Source: Synergistaceae bacterium (GTDB lineage Bacteria; Synergistota; Synergistia; Synergistales; Synergistaceae). Taken from it: a stretch of DNA of 64,000 bases. The notes under the pieces were generated by a model. It saw only the letters and a program-made list of their open reading frames with translations, made no database searches and was not told where the DNA came from. Of the stretch, positions 1 to 15,000 are shown in pieces. Both the position numbers and the translations under genes were made by a program. The first letter of the stretch is position 1. Each line of letters starts with the position of its first letter. The stretch covers positions 119,049-183,048 of the forward strand of contig JAUNHV010000004.1 of the NCBI GenBank assembly GCA_030523725.1, given 5' to 3'.

Positions 1-1
1 A

Positions 2-3000
2 ACCTATGATGAGCCAGATATGCCAGCAGAGCCAAAGAAGACGAAAGCTCCAGAGGCTGAAGCTTCAGAAGCTCCAGTAGAACCTCAGAAGCCGAAGGCT
101 CCTACTCCCCCAGAGAGAAAAGAGGTTGATCCTTCAACTCTTGGTGTAGAGAATCCTGGAGAAGCCCCGGCTGAAGATGCTACAGATGAGCAAAAGGCGG
201 AATGGCAAGAGAAAAAAGCTCAGTATGACGAGGCTTATAGGAAGGCAGAAGAGAAGAACCTACAGAAATATAATGAAGAGCAAGAAGCCTATGAGCAACA
301 ATTAGCCGAATATAATGAGCACAAGGATGAGAAGGAAGCAAAATATAAGCAAGACTATAATAAATATCTTCTCGACTTGGCAGATTATACAGCAAAGTCC
401 AAGAAAGATAGTGCGTCTGTAGAAGCTTACACTGACACTGCGTCAAGTGGACTTATTGATGGCAAGGTGTCCAAAGAAATCAAGGATATGAAGGACAGTG
501 GTACAACTTCTATCTATGGTGGACAGTATAAAGATGTTGATGACACGCTCGCCAAAGCTGTTGTTACAGAGGAAGGTACGAAGAAATTAAAGTTAGATGA
601 GATAAAGGTAAAGAAGGATGGTCAAGTTGACGAGGCTCTCAGCAAAAAGTATCAAGATTTGGTTGGTGAGGAGCTTGGCAAAGAAGCTGCCAGTGATTTG
701 AAGGAAACTGTTACACAGTATGTTGATCTCTATTTTGCTGGAAAAATCGATACGTCAAAGATTGATTCATTCGGCAGTGAAAAATATGAAGAAAAGCAGG
801 CTTCAACCGCTGTTTCTTACGAACGCATAAAGAAAGACGATGGCACCTTTGAGAACAAGGCAAAAACCGAATCAAAGAGCTATTATGTCTTCTACAATTC
901 CGACGGCAAGTTGTGTGACAAAAATGGTAAAACTACCTACAAGGCAGAAGATGGTACTGAAAAAACCTATACTGCAGAAGATAAGGCAATTCAACTTTCC
1001 AAGGATGACCTTGTTAATGTTATCACAACAACGGGTGCCTATAAGAAAGACTATGAAAATAAACAAATTTCTATCTTGGAAAATAATGACAAGAAAACAA
1101 ATGTTGCAGAAACAGTAGTTAAGTCTTACGCAAAGACACAGACAAAAGATAGCTTTAAGTCAGAGTATGTTTATAATTATAATGGAGACTTCTATACAAA
1201 AGAGGAACTTACGAAGCTTAAAGATGCAGGCAAGATTGATGACAGTAAATTCAGTGAAATTACTGCAGATGCCAATAAAAAAGTTCTTGCTGTGGATATG
1301 TATAGGTATAAGGATAAGCTAATTAGTAAAAGTGAATATGACGCTCTTTCTCAGGACGAACAGAAAAAGGCTAAGAAAGAAGTAACCTTTACTAGTGAAG
1401 CAATTAGTTATTATTATGATTCCAAATATAGAGCTGATTTAATCAAATTTGATAATCAATATCTTGCTTATGCAGATAAGCATCTTGCTTGGGAGAAAAA
1501 AACAGCGGCTGCACTATATAATAAGGTAACAAACGATGCAACTTTGAAGATTGGCGCTGGTGCTGATATCAAAGGTGCAGGTGCCGTTACCATTAATGCC
1601 ACAGCTGAAACGAATTCACGCATGGCAGATAACTCTGCATCTGTCCTCATTGGTAGGGGATATAAGTATACTGGCACCGTGGTTGCCGGCAGAGAATATG
1701 AAGTTACCTATAATAATGAAAAGGTTATAGTGACTTCTTATAAGCTAAATGATAAAGGCGAGAAAACAGATGTTAAGGAAGAAGCAACAGCTGAACTCAA
1801 TGAAGATGGCTCATTGAAGAAGGCAAACGCAAAAATAGCACAAATAAAGGATGCAAAGACACAGATTGAAGGTGCAACTGTAAGCATTGCCTCAGATGCA
1901 AAGGTTACCTTAAAGGATGATGGTGGCTTCTCTGGTGCTGCAAAATTTGCATATATATTGGAGCAGTATTTAAAAGAGAAATTAAGCAAATTTACTACAG
2001 ATGCGATAGTGAAGTTACTTGACAAATGTAATACTGGTGATAACCCAATCTCTGCAGAAGAAATAAAGAGCATGGCATCAAAGTTGTCTGAGCTTTATGA
2101 GTTGAACCCAGAACTTACCTTCATGGAGTTGTTAGAACTTGGTACAAAATGCGAAGTCACGCCGAAGGCGACGGGTCTGAAGTTAACCATAAAAAGACCT
2201 GTCTTTAGTGGTACTGCTTTGGGAATTGCCAATCTTGTTTTGAAAATTCAAGAAGGTGGATTATCTCTTGATAAGTGGACGAAGGATGATGTCATTAAGA
2301 TGTTTAATCAATTTAATGATGGACTCAATGACAAAGCTCCGACTGTAATTGCTATCAGGGACCTTGTGCTTGATAATCAGAACTTGACCGAGTCAATGAA
2401 GCAATTGAAAGAGTCTGTTAATTCCACACCGATAACACCAAAGGGTGCAAAGGAAGAAGAGATAAAGGCAGCAGAGGCTAAGGCATGGGAAAGCATCAAG
2501 AAAAGCTTAGCCAATTTGCTCAAGTGTGAAGATACTAATGACGATTTGGAGAAGTTGTATAACACCGCTACAACTGGATCGGGTGATGAAAAAACAAAGG
2601 CGCTAAATCATTTGAACGCCCTTGGTTACTCAGTGACTAATATCAAAACCTTGATTGATTTTAGGGATGCTTTGCTTGGAAAAACCAACGTCCCTGATGA
2701 CAAGGGTGGCAGTAAGAAAATAGAGTCTTTAACGGATGCCAAGGAGTATTTAAATAAGCATTTCAGTGAAGTGTGCACTAAAGCCGCTATATATGTTGAT
2801 CAGACGGGTATTGATTTATTAAAGGCGCGTTTTGCTCAGTTGCAAAACATAAAGGGTGTCTGGACCAATGCCTTTAACACAAATGATTTAAAGAAAACTG
2901 CCAAGACACTTTGGGATGGCGTTGTAAACATGAGTGAAGTGCTGCTTTCATCTGCTGCTTCTGGTGCTGCAAGTGATGCAATTAATGGTATTGCTAAGGG

Positions 3001-6000
3001 CACAATAGAGAAAATTGCAAATGATCTTGACATGGACGTCGATTTTGCATTTATAGACAACGATTCCACCCTCACTCTTGGTTCCGGTACAACAGTTACA
3101 GCTACAAAGAAGGCAAAGTTCTCTGACGTACAGGCAAAGGAGTCATATTTAGGAGTTGTGAGTGATGATCTTGCATATCAAACTAAGAGGATAGATTGGC
3201 TCTTGCCTGAGCTTGTCGGAACAGACATTCCGCAGGTAGGTGCGGATGGCAAGTATGTATATCAGACGATTAGCGTTCCACAAAAGACGCTTGATGCAAG
3301 TGATAAGGCAAACTACTTAAAGGCACAGCTCGATGCAGCAAATGGTACATCAGTTTATGTCACAACAGGTCTAAGTGGTTACCTTACCAATGACAATGGC
3401 GAACTGTTGGTTAAGACGGATGCTGGTACTTATGTCCTACCAAAAGACAGTAAGGGCAATGAAGTCAAAATCAAGTATAATTCATTGTTGACTGCAAATA
3501 AGAATGTAGAAAAGATTAAAAAAGAGTTGACCACTATCAAGACTCAGGTTAAGGACATAGATTTTGGCAAATTTAATGATCTAGAGTTTATGACGTTGCT
3601 CTTGAACTTTAAAGATTTGGATTCTATGTTAGATGGTCTGAAGCAGAAGTACCCTGAGCAGTATGAAAAAATAAAAGGCTCTGTCGAAAACATAAAGACC
3701 TTAGTTGGTAAGGTAAAAGATGATGTTGTCTCAGTTGCTAGTAATGTATCTACCTTAGCTGTAGGTTACCTCAAAGAAGGTTATACTGGTGGTTTTGTTC
3801 CACTTTCAAATAAACTAACTGATACTGTTAAACAAGCAGCAAGTGGTAAGACATATTTTGCAGACAGCGAGGGCAACTACTTAACAAAAGATGGCTCTGC
3901 CTTGGAAGACAAGTATTATATAGCTGGTGCAGAAAAGGATGGAGTATGTGAATTGTTGGCTCTTCCAAAGGAGTCTGCTGGTTTAGCTGTTTACACTATT
4001 ACAGCAGAAATGCAAGCAGAAGGCTATGATAAGGTAATAGGTCTTAAGAAAGAAGGAAAGACATATGTTCCTGTCTATGAAACAGAGAAGGTAAAAGAAG
4101 GGGACGAGGAAGTTACCAAGAGAGTTACTGTAAGTGGCGTTGGTATCTTAACGCAGAAGCTTTATCAGAAGGCTGATGACAAGGGTAATGTCTATTGGGC
4201 TGCCTATATTGATAAAAATAATGACGATTTTAAGACTGGTAACTTTACCAATAAGGATGTTAATTTCTTAGACCAGACGGATCTAGACAAATTGCAGTTC
4301 ATAAACCGTGCTGGTTCTACCGAAGGCAAGTCTGGTGACATGACTATTTTGACGAAGTTAGCAGACTCCGTTAAATCAAAGTTAAATGAACTTTTAGGAA
4401 CGACCTATACAATTACTGAGAAGTCTTGGTTAGATAAGTACAGTGTATATCAGGAAAGCGGCACCACGGAGAATGGCACCAAGTGGAAGGCTGATTATAC
4501 CGGTGTTGCAAAAGACAGCAAAACTGGAGCTTTGGTTTACAAGCCAATTATGCAAAAGGTTGATGTCACAGGAAAGGGCTATGAAAAATTAGCGGATTCA
4601 AAGGTTCAGACAAATGGAGACAAGTATTATAGGGTAGTTGGTTCTTATGTTCTTACAACTAAGGGTACCACGCTTGCAGAGGGACTTGGAAAGGTTTATA
4701 ACTCTACTGTAAAGGCAGAATATACAAAGAAAATTGGTGATGTTTATTATCTTGCAGACAGCGATGGCAATCTAATTTCATATAATCCAACCATTAAGGA
4801 CAAGAAATTGGATGCAGGTAGTGCAAAAACCGTCCCATATATAGTAAAGGGTGAAGATGGATCCTACTATTACATTAGTGCAAATGGTGTATACTTAAAA
4901 CCAGATGCAACTCAGCCTTCAGGCTGGGCACCACTTACCAAAACTCCCGCACCAGCAGCGAAGGCTACGAACTTTGCTGTAACAGAGAAGACTCCATCAA
5001 CAACTCTTAAGTTAAATGGTGTGGAAGTCGAAGTATTTGTTGATACTACACGTACTGCTAAATACCAGCCTATTAGCGTTAAGTTTGCTGGTTATGAAAC
5101 GAATGCTAGTGGTCAGTTTGTTAAGAGCAATGGTGCCGTTGTTGACCAAAATGATATCTCTGCTTATAGCGCAGCAATACTACGTAAGGCAGAAACAACT
5201 GTTACCGTTAAGGCTAATGCTAATGCAGAGGTTGCGATTGGTGCAGATGCTGCTGCTTCACGTTTTGAAACAAATAAGTATGAGGAAATTGTGAAAAAGA
5301 CCACTATCCTCCCGGCAGTTTCTGTCAATATTGCTTCTGTGGACAACACTGCTACATTGAGAATAGATGATAATGCAAAAATAGTCACGTCAGGTCACAC
5401 GACAATTTCTGCCGATGCAACCAAAAAGCTCGAGGCAACTTCAAGGACTGGTTCTGCTAACATTGCATTGAAGACTATCAAGAGTGGCGATACGGGTTAT
5501 GATGAAAAGTATGCAGTCTCAAAAGATGAAGAGGGTAAATCTCTTTGCTATGTTGACGCTGCTGGTAACGTCATACCACTCAAAGCAAAGAAGGACAAAA
5601 AGAACCCGAACAAGATTGTTGGCTATGAGCTAGAATTATATACAATAAAAGATGGCAAAATTACTCTGTCAGAAAAGGCGACAAAAACAAAGAAGGCTGA
5701 TATTGCAGCTGCAGGTCCAAATGCTCAGGCTGCCTTTAAAGCTGCGGCAGTTGATGCTGCAATGAAGGATGTCAAGAAGAAAGGTACAACCACAGGAATC
5801 TATAGCAAAACTTACTTTGAGAATCATCCATCTGCATTAATTGAATACCTTGCTGCAAATCAAGTAGTAGTTAAACTTGGTGACAAAGATGATAGCCCAA
5901 CAATGGTGCTTCCAAAGACAGATGCCTCAAAAACGTACTATTCAAAGATGAAGGAATTCATGAATTCCGCAAAAACAAAGGTAGAAGATGACTGGAAAAA

Positions 6001-9000
6001 GTACACTGAGGTGGATAGCAGTGGTAAATGGAAGATAAGTGACCAAGGCGACACTGATGAAGCCAAGGCTGCAAAGAAGTTCCGTGAAGAAAAATTAATG
6101 CTCACGAAAAACAACGCCATAGTTGATTATCTTCTTACCTACGGTGTCAACGTGAACACAGATGCATCGTGGGCAGACATTGCCTTTAACCTTACAAACG
6201 GGACAAACGTATCAGACGTTAAAATAGGTAAGGCACAGATTGAAGGTAAAAAATTAGCCAATGTTGATGTTGCTTCAAATGCCACGAGCACATACAAGGC
6301 TGCGGCTTCGGCAAACTTTGGTACGATGACGGCAATTGAGTCAGCAATCAATATTTCGCTTGAAGAAACTAAGAGTGATCTCAATATCGCAAGTGGTGCT
6401 GAATTAAAGACAGATTCTGGCAACCTTAATGTGAAATCAACGACGAAGATAAAGTCGAATGAAATCACAAGCGAAAATGGGGATACTGGCGCTAAGTTGA
6501 CAGATGATCAGTATGCCTATTACACACAGAAGTTCTTACCAGTCACTGTGGAAATACCAGAGGAGAATGGAAAAACCAACCATAGTCCTGCCTACAAACT
6601 AGGAGAATATCTTGGTGGTGAATTGGCGAAGTACGTGGACAAGCTTGGAGACAAGATTAAGAGCAAACTTAGTGATGTCACAGATGTCACAAAAGGAATG
6701 AAGGATAATTTCACCTTTGGTTCTACCATAGTTGTTACTAATGATACATTTAATTCCAACCTCACTGTTGGTAAGAATGCAAAGCTTACCTCCACAAATG
6801 GTAATGTTACTGTGGCGGCAAAGACAGATAATGTAGACTCTGTTGCGAAAGTTAAGGGTTCCTTGATAGAAGTTTCAGTTCCGAATAACGCTGCTAGTGA
6901 CACTGTGAGAGGCAAGACAGTTTCAATAGAAACTGCTGTGCTTGTTGGTCTTATGGAAGAGGATGCGACTGTTACGGTTGAAGAAGGTGCTCAGATAACA
7001 TCTTCTGCCGGTAATGCGACAGTTACTGCAGATGCCTTAAAGGAATATACAAGATTACAGAAGATGTTGAGTAGTGTGCGTGATAAGTTACTAATATTGC
7101 TCGGTAATCTTACAAGTGATACAAGTAAGACTGCCTTAGCAAAACTGTTAGCGCGTATCAATACACTCATCAAGTCTGGAAAATCAGAAGGAGCAGCGGC
7201 AACGCTTTCAAAGCTTAACTACGGTGACTGGGAGCTCTTAAGGGCAGAATACGAGGAAATAAAAGAAATCAATGAGAGCCTTAAAGATTTTGCCAATCAT
7301 CACTATGCTGGTTCAATCAAGGCAGCACAAAATCTCATTGATGAATCATTGAAGTTAACTGATCCAAATAATTATGCAAACTATGGTGCGCGTACAGTTT
7401 CCGGCTTTAAGAACCAGAAGGATCAGTTTGGTAAAGAAGTTGCGGGTCAGACTTCAAAGGTTGCAATTACTGGTAGCGTTGTCGTTTCAAACGATACGTC
7501 AAATGCAAATGTAAATCTTAAGAAGGATGCAGAAATATCGGCCGGTGGAAAAGCAAAAATTGGTTCAACTGGTGAAATTAGCGAGGTCAACTTCCTTGGT
7601 AATGGACAGGATATGTTTAAAGCAAACGAGTCTCAGGGTGTTGGTGCTGGTGCAAGTGTCAATGTTCAGGGAACTCATATTGATAGCAATGTAACGGTTG
7701 CTGAGGGTGTGAAGATAACATCGGGCAAAGATTTGACTATTACCGCGACGGGTGATGAGATGGCTGTGGGTGCAGTTTTTGGTGCTGGCAAATCCACATC
7801 AACCGGTGGTGAGCAGAGCTCAAATGACGAAAGAAGCGGTAACAATTCTTCACAGCAGAAGACAGCAGGCATTTCCATTCAGGGTATGGTTAATGTTCTT
7901 CATGGTACACGTAATGCAAAAGTAATCTTTGATGAAAAGGCTACAAAGGCAGCAGAGTTGAAGTCTACTAATGGCGCTGTTTCTGTGACTGCAAAAGCAA
8001 CAGATTACATTACAGCTGCTTCTGGTGCTGTAGCACAGGGTGACAATGGTAGTATTGGAGCAGGTGTTGCTGTAATTGATTACTCGCTCGATTCCTTGGT
8101 TAACTTGGGAGCGAATACGACGGTTACGTCAAATAAAGATGCTTCCTTCACCACTTCACAGAGTGGAGCAATGAATACAATTTCCCTTGCTGGAGCTGGT
8201 GCACCAAGTAAGGATAAAGATGGTAAAAGCAAAGGAGCTCTTGATTTCCTTAGTGATAAAAAAGATGGACTCAAGGATAAGTTAACCGGTAAAGATGGCG
8301 TCTTTACAAAGCTCTTTAAGTCAGCAGACGATAAGGGGTTAGATAGCCTTGATGAGAATCCGGATGATTCAGCTAACATCAAGGATGCTAAAAAGGGTGC
8401 ACAGGATCAGGCAAATGATAGCAATAGCAATGCTCAGGAAAAAACTAATGCCTGGGCTGTTGCTGGCAGTATCTCGATAAACCTTGTAAATTCAACTTCA
8501 AAGGTTGACATAAGTAAGGCAAAAATAACAACCACAAATGGTACTGTAACAGCAAAGGCAAGCGACGATAATTTCATCGGTGCCTGGGCTGGCGGTGGCG
8601 CAATAAATGCTACTGGCAACACGAGAAATAACGTTGGGGTTGCTGGTGCAGTTGCACTTAACCTCATAGACAGACATGTTGATGCTGTTGTTAGCCAGTC
8701 TGAGATATTTGGTGCAAAGGCATTGCACATTAACGCACTTTCTGCTGGCGCAGCTGTTACAGCTGGTGTGGCTCTTAGTGTGCTTACTGGTGCGGCTCAT
8801 GATGATGATGGTGGAGGCGGAAATTCTGTAGGTGTAGATCTTTCTGCGAATGTTAATAAGGTTGATTCTACTGTTAATGCAACAGCAGATAGACTTACCG
8901 TTAACAAGAATGCGCCAGCGAATGCAAAAGAGACAGACCTTGATGTCTTAGCTCAAACTGTTGATACTCAGGTTACTGGTGGCATCACGGTTGGAATTAC

Positions 9001-12000
9001 AAGTGGCGAAGGAAAGGCTGTTGGTGTAGGTGTTGTCTTTACAGGTACATTCTTGAACAACACAGCTAATGCCAAGGTAATTGGTGGCGACTATAACAAT
9101 ATGCATGATTTCGTTGTGAAGAGTGCAATGGCACCGAAGCAGGTGACCGCTGGTGTAGGTGCTGGAGTTGCTAAGTCAACAGATAAAGCAGCTGTTGCTG
9201 CAAACGGTGTTGTGCTTGTAACGAATACTGACAATAACGGTACAGCCACAATAGAAGCCTATAATGAGGGCAAGACTGGTGAGCAGAAGGCTAATATTAG
9301 TGCTTCTGGCAAGGTGAAGGTTGATGCCCGTGACTCTATCACAGAGGAAGATGCAAGCGAAACAACCATACGTGCCCAAAAGACAGATCGTTACCTTGAG
9401 GGCAAGGAAGTTGATGCAGACGGTAGCAACATCCTAGATTCACAGCGTAAGGGTGTGGTGGCAGGTTCCACCTACTATGAGACTGCTTCTGATGAAGACG
9501 TGGCGGCTAAAAAGTTTACCTACATCGGTATTTTTGATGATGTAGATGGAACACGTCATGAATTTACCTCATCAAATGGCACACTTTCCCTCACAAAGAA
9601 GACTGTTGATAACAAGAAATATAAGACAGATGCAAACGGCAACCTTGTTAAGGAAGGTGGCAACTTTGTTGTGGCAACTGAAGAAGACATCGTTGCTGGC
9701 AACTTCAAATATATAGGTGAAGTTAAAGTAACAACGCCAGAAGGTAAGACGGAGACTATTAGGGTTGCTGTTTCACCGGATGCAGCTGGTTACGCTTCTG
9801 CAAACTTCTCATACTACGCTGACAAAACGCCAGAGGGAGACCTCATCAAATACAGAACATATAATGGCAAACCAGTTGTAGATGAAGAAGCTACAGCTCA
9901 GCGTGAGAAGTTTGATAAGGCTACAGAGGGCGAAGACTATGAGGATCAGTTGTTCCGTAAGGATAAAGCAAAGACTGTGAGAACAGCTTTAGCTGTTAAT
10001 GCAGGTGTTGTAGCTTCTGTTACAAAGTCTGGCGGTGAAAGTACAGGTGTTGCGGCTGGAGTTGCAGTAGCCGTTAACAAGATGAAACAGACACAGAATG
10101 CAACAATTTCTGGTGCAAAAATTACTACACCTGGTGAAGTCAAGACATCAACAGCAACAGATACAAAGGTTGTTAATGTTGTAGCAGGTGCAGCGGTAGC
10201 TGCTGGTGGTGGAAGCAACTCAACAGCAGCTGGTGGTTCTGTCATGATAAACCTCATGGAGAACAACTCCTACACCAAAATTAAGGGGAACGCTGATATA
10301 ACAGCAGGTTCGCTCAATGCTACGTCAGACAACGATGCAGTAAATGTCAATGTTGCTGGTCAGGTGTCTGTTGGTAAAAATTCTGCTGGTCTTTCCTTCA
10401 TATATAATAAGAACAACAGTGTTGCTGATGTTAAGATTACACCTAATACCATTACGCTTTACAACGCAACAAGCACGGATGAAGATTTCCACAGCATAAA
10501 GGTTGGTGCTACAAATTCTGCAGGCATCTATTCAGTTGCCTTACAGGGTGCGGGTTCAACTGGCGGTTCTGCTGCGGTTACCGGTGTTGTAGCTGTTAAC
10601 CAGGGTACGCAGAATGCGGAAGCTACCTTGAGCTCAGCGGCAAGTGGCAAGAAGCTTGTTGTAAATAATGCAAATGATGCCAAGGTAAGTGTGAATGCTG
10701 AAAATGATTCCACAGAGTTAGCGATTGCAGGTAACGCGGCAGTTGGTACGTCAAAGGTTGCTGTTGGCGCTGGAGTTGCATACAATGACATTGGTGGTTC
10801 AAGCAAAGCTCCTGCGACCCAGAAAGCTGTTGCAACGCTAAAGAATGTTGAATTTAAGACTGCAACTGGCAAGTCTCTAAAAGAGGTCAAGGTCAGCGCG
10901 GTGGATGATGCAACACATATTACAGTTGCAGCAGGTGTTTCTATTGCAAAGACTATATCCGTCCAGGGTGCAGCTGCGGTATCCTTGGCCAACAAGGCTA
11001 CACAAGCGATTGTTGGAGACCTATCACTTATTGGTGGCTTATCTATGGGTAATTTAGAGGTAACGTCAACCAACACAGCAAAAACTAACAATGTTGCTAT
11101 AGCAGTTGCAGGTTCTAAGACAGTTGCTGTTGGTGCAGCAGTTGGTGTCAATCGTATCATAGAAAATACCTCTGCAGAAATATCTGGTTTAGGAACGAAG
11201 GCAGCGCTTCTTATGGTTCAGAGTGCTCTTGTGAAGGCAAAATCAGACGCAGAGATATTGAACATAGGTGCTGGCGGCGGTCTAGCTCTTACTGGAGTTG
11301 CAGCAACAGGTTCTGTTTCTGTTAATACCATAACGAATGATACAACAGCAAAATTGCTTAATTCTCACTTGACGTCGCTTGATAGCGTCGGTGTTATTGC
11401 CGAAAGTGACGAAATAATTAATAACTATGCTGGAACACTCTCTGGTGGCAAAATTGCTGTCGGTGGAGTTGTCGCTGTTAATAAGATAGAAGGCGATACT
11501 GCGACAGAGGTGACAAACAGTGACGTACTCGTAAATAACAGTAACAAGAAGATAGAAGTTGCGAGTACCATGAAGGATAACTATATGGCAGGTGAAGATG
11601 CAGATAAATTCCCTGATGCACTGAAGGTTTCAGACTTCAAGATTCGTTTGCTCAAAGAGGGAAGAAAAACTGTTGAGAAGACAGGTTTCGTAGTTGATGC
11701 TTCTTCGACCCACACCATAGACACTGTACTTGGTGGTGTTTCAGCTGGAGTTTCCGGATTAGTTGCGGTTGCCGGTACAGCTTTGGTTAATGTATCGTCA
11801 ATTGGTGGTTCGACATATACAAAGGTCACTGATTCTGATATAACTGCCAAGAATATGCATATTCGTGCGGCGGACTTTGCAAATAACTATGCGTTCCTCC
11901 TTGGGGCGTCTGTTTCAGTTTCTTCCGCTGGTCCTGTATCAGCAGCAGCAACAGCTGCTGTCAATGTCAGCACGATGAATAGAGCAACAGTAACTTCTGT

Positions 12001-15000
12001 AGATAAATCAAAGTTAACTGGTACGGGTAATGCAGACATTACTTCTGAGTCTAACACAGGAACTACAGCATTTGGTTTAGCTTTATCAGTTGCAGTTACT
12101 AATCCGTTAGCAGGAGCGGGCGTGGCTATATCTGCTGCGGCGGCAGTTAATGTCGTAAATCTTGCTTCTAGTGCACAAACTAGCATTACTGGTACAACAA
12201 GTAATAAATCTACAGTGACAGGCTTTAATGCTCTTGGTGTAAGAGCAGATAGAAGAAATGCCTTTGGCATTGGTACAAACGCGGCTGCCGTTGCCATCGC
12301 TCCACCTGATCCAAGAAAGGGTGGCTTGAGTTTTGGTATTGGTGCTGCAGTTGCCTCAGTGAATGAAATGGGTGCAACAAAGCTAAATATACAGAACAGC
12401 ACATTAGAGGCTGCATCAGTTGATTTAGCATCAGATAACAAACTCTATAGCTTTGTAGAAGGCGTAGCGCTTGGAGCAGCTATTACCTTTGGAGGAGCGG
12501 CAGAAGTAATAGTCAATGACTATGACAACACAGTAGAAACCAATATAGAAGGTTCAGAGGTTAAGGCAACCTCTGGTGCAATGCATATCACTGCCAACAA
12601 TAAGGCTGATGTAACACTTACATCTGTATCCGCTGCTATTGGCTTGGTTGCTATTGGTGTAAATGTCACTAGTACAGATATATATACAGCAACTGGTATC
12701 AAGGTTAAAAATACAAACTTGACATCTGCTGGCAATTTGGATGTTGCAGTCAATGATAAGAGAAAAGTAGATGAGACCTTTGCAGGTGTTGCTGTTGGTG
12801 CTGCTACATTTAACATCAATGTTTTGAGTGTTGATGTAGGTTCAGGCGGTTCAAAAGAAGTTGATCCAGAGGCAGCACAAGCAAAGCGTGATGCGCAAAA
12901 GAAGATTGACGATATAATTGCTGAGGCAAAAGCTTCCAAGGCATTTGGTAAAGATAGAGCGAAAGAAGCTGATATTATTATCAAAGCCACTCGTACAAGC
13001 ACACCGGGCGATTATATTGAATTTGAAGGTAACGCTACGAATAATAAAGTTCAATCAACCGGTGGTAATGTTACCATCCAAAACTCAACGCAAAATAACA
13101 TAAATGTTAAGGGTGGTGCTGGTACAATCGGTGTGGCTAAGGTTTCTGCCACAATTGCAGACACACAGCTCGATAACAACCAGAAGTTGTCTCTAAAAGG
13201 CGTTAAAATTTCTGGTAAGGATGATGTTACACTAGCCAACAAGGTTTCATCTTTTGACAGTGATAAAGCGGTTAAAGTTTTACTTGGACAGGCGACAGTT
13301 GCAGGTCTTGATGCCACGCTCACCTTTGCAGATGTAGAGGCTGCTGGCAAACAAGACATGGCGATTGTTGGTTCTGACATAACCAGTGGTGGCAAGGTTG
13401 ATATTTCATCAACAAACGATTCAGAAATGGACGTTAGAACCCTTGGTGTCAGTCTCTCAGCTGCTGCTATTGGTACGACCAGAGCTGTAATCAATGATGG
13501 AGCCACTTCAACAATTACCATAAAGTCGTTGGTTGATGGGGCTACTCCAAATATAATTACTGGTAACGAAGTATCAATAGTTTCAAGTTTAACAAATGGT
13601 AATGCCGTAGGTGTTTCTAACATAGCCGTGGCAGTGCTTGATGTCAACTATGCAGACGCATATATTTATGGCAATTCGTCCAGTAATTTGAATTTGTCTG
13701 ATGTTAATATCACGGCAGACAAAACTACAATACATGCGTTCAACGCTCCAAATCAAGACGCTCGTGTCTTCGGTGTTGGTGGTGCTGTTGGAATTGCATC
13801 AGTCATTTCAACTGCCGATGTAACTAACGTGTTACAGAGTAATCTTGTCCTAGGCAAGGCTTTAACGCTAACTAGCAAGGATATTGATTTGCTTGCACAG
13901 ATAGGCAAGGAGGACGAATTATTAGCCCATTCAGACGTTGAGTCGGTTGGTGTTGCTGGTGGAATTACTGTCTCACATGATACAGCTTTTACAAGTAACA
14001 GTAACAAGGCTAATATTACTGCGCAGGAAGAGTTTACTGTAGCTGATGGTACAGATTTAAGGATTCAAGCTCTTAACTACTCCACTCAGAATGCAGACAT
14101 TGCTGCCGTTGCTGGTGCCTTTGGTATTGCGCACTCTCTCAACTATGTTGAGATGAATGATACATCGATCTCATCACTTGCATTGGAAGGAATAAAGGGC
14201 AATATTAAGAGCCTTACAATTAGTTCCCTTGCCAATACCATTGAGAACACAGCTTCCAACTCTGCTGGATTTGCGGCAATCGCTGGTGCTGGTTTGAATA
14301 TTAAAACATATCAGAGCATGACAAACCATGTTACCCTTGGTGGTGCCTATAATGTTGCTAATGACTTTAATGTGGCAGCTGAGACTAAAGCTAATTCCTC
14401 CATTATTGCGAGAGTTATTGGTGGTGGTGCTGTTGCTGCGTTAGGCTCAAAGGTTGATTCAGCACAGTCATTTGACACTTCTGTTGATATATTAGGCAAG
14501 CATGGTGCGAATAATAATAAGCCAGCTGCTGCGATTACAGCAGACAATGTCAATGTAACTGCAACAAACTTCCTTGATTTCTATTCAGACGTCCAAGGTA
14601 CAGCTGGAGGCATCGGAGGTGGAGCTGGTGCTCATGCTCGTATTAATGAGCACAAGGGTGATTCTGCTTACCATGATGGAAAAGAAGGTAAAATTGCTGC
14701 AAAAATCAATATAGGCGAAGATGTTGACATCAGATCAACACATAACCAGGATTACAATGTTTACAACACAGCAAAAGTTAATAATGTTCTGAATGCTAAT
14801 ACTGGTGGCTTTGTTGCAGCAGTGGATATTGATACTGCAAACAAGTTTGATTTTACAGAGGATGTTACAGTTGGAAAGAACGCCTTCCTCTACGCATCTA
14901 CACTTCCAACATTAGATTACTCTGGAAATATCGATACTGGTGACAATAGGTCACACATAAGTATCCGTGCCTTTGACCATCTTGACATCTATTCAATGAC

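Noticed and set aside
10528..11160. 210-codon minus-strand ORF inside the giant exoprotein gene
   Set aside because: It is an antisense shadow of the Ala/Gly/Val-rich repeats; Thr/Ala/Pro-rich translation, no SD, no recognisable domain.
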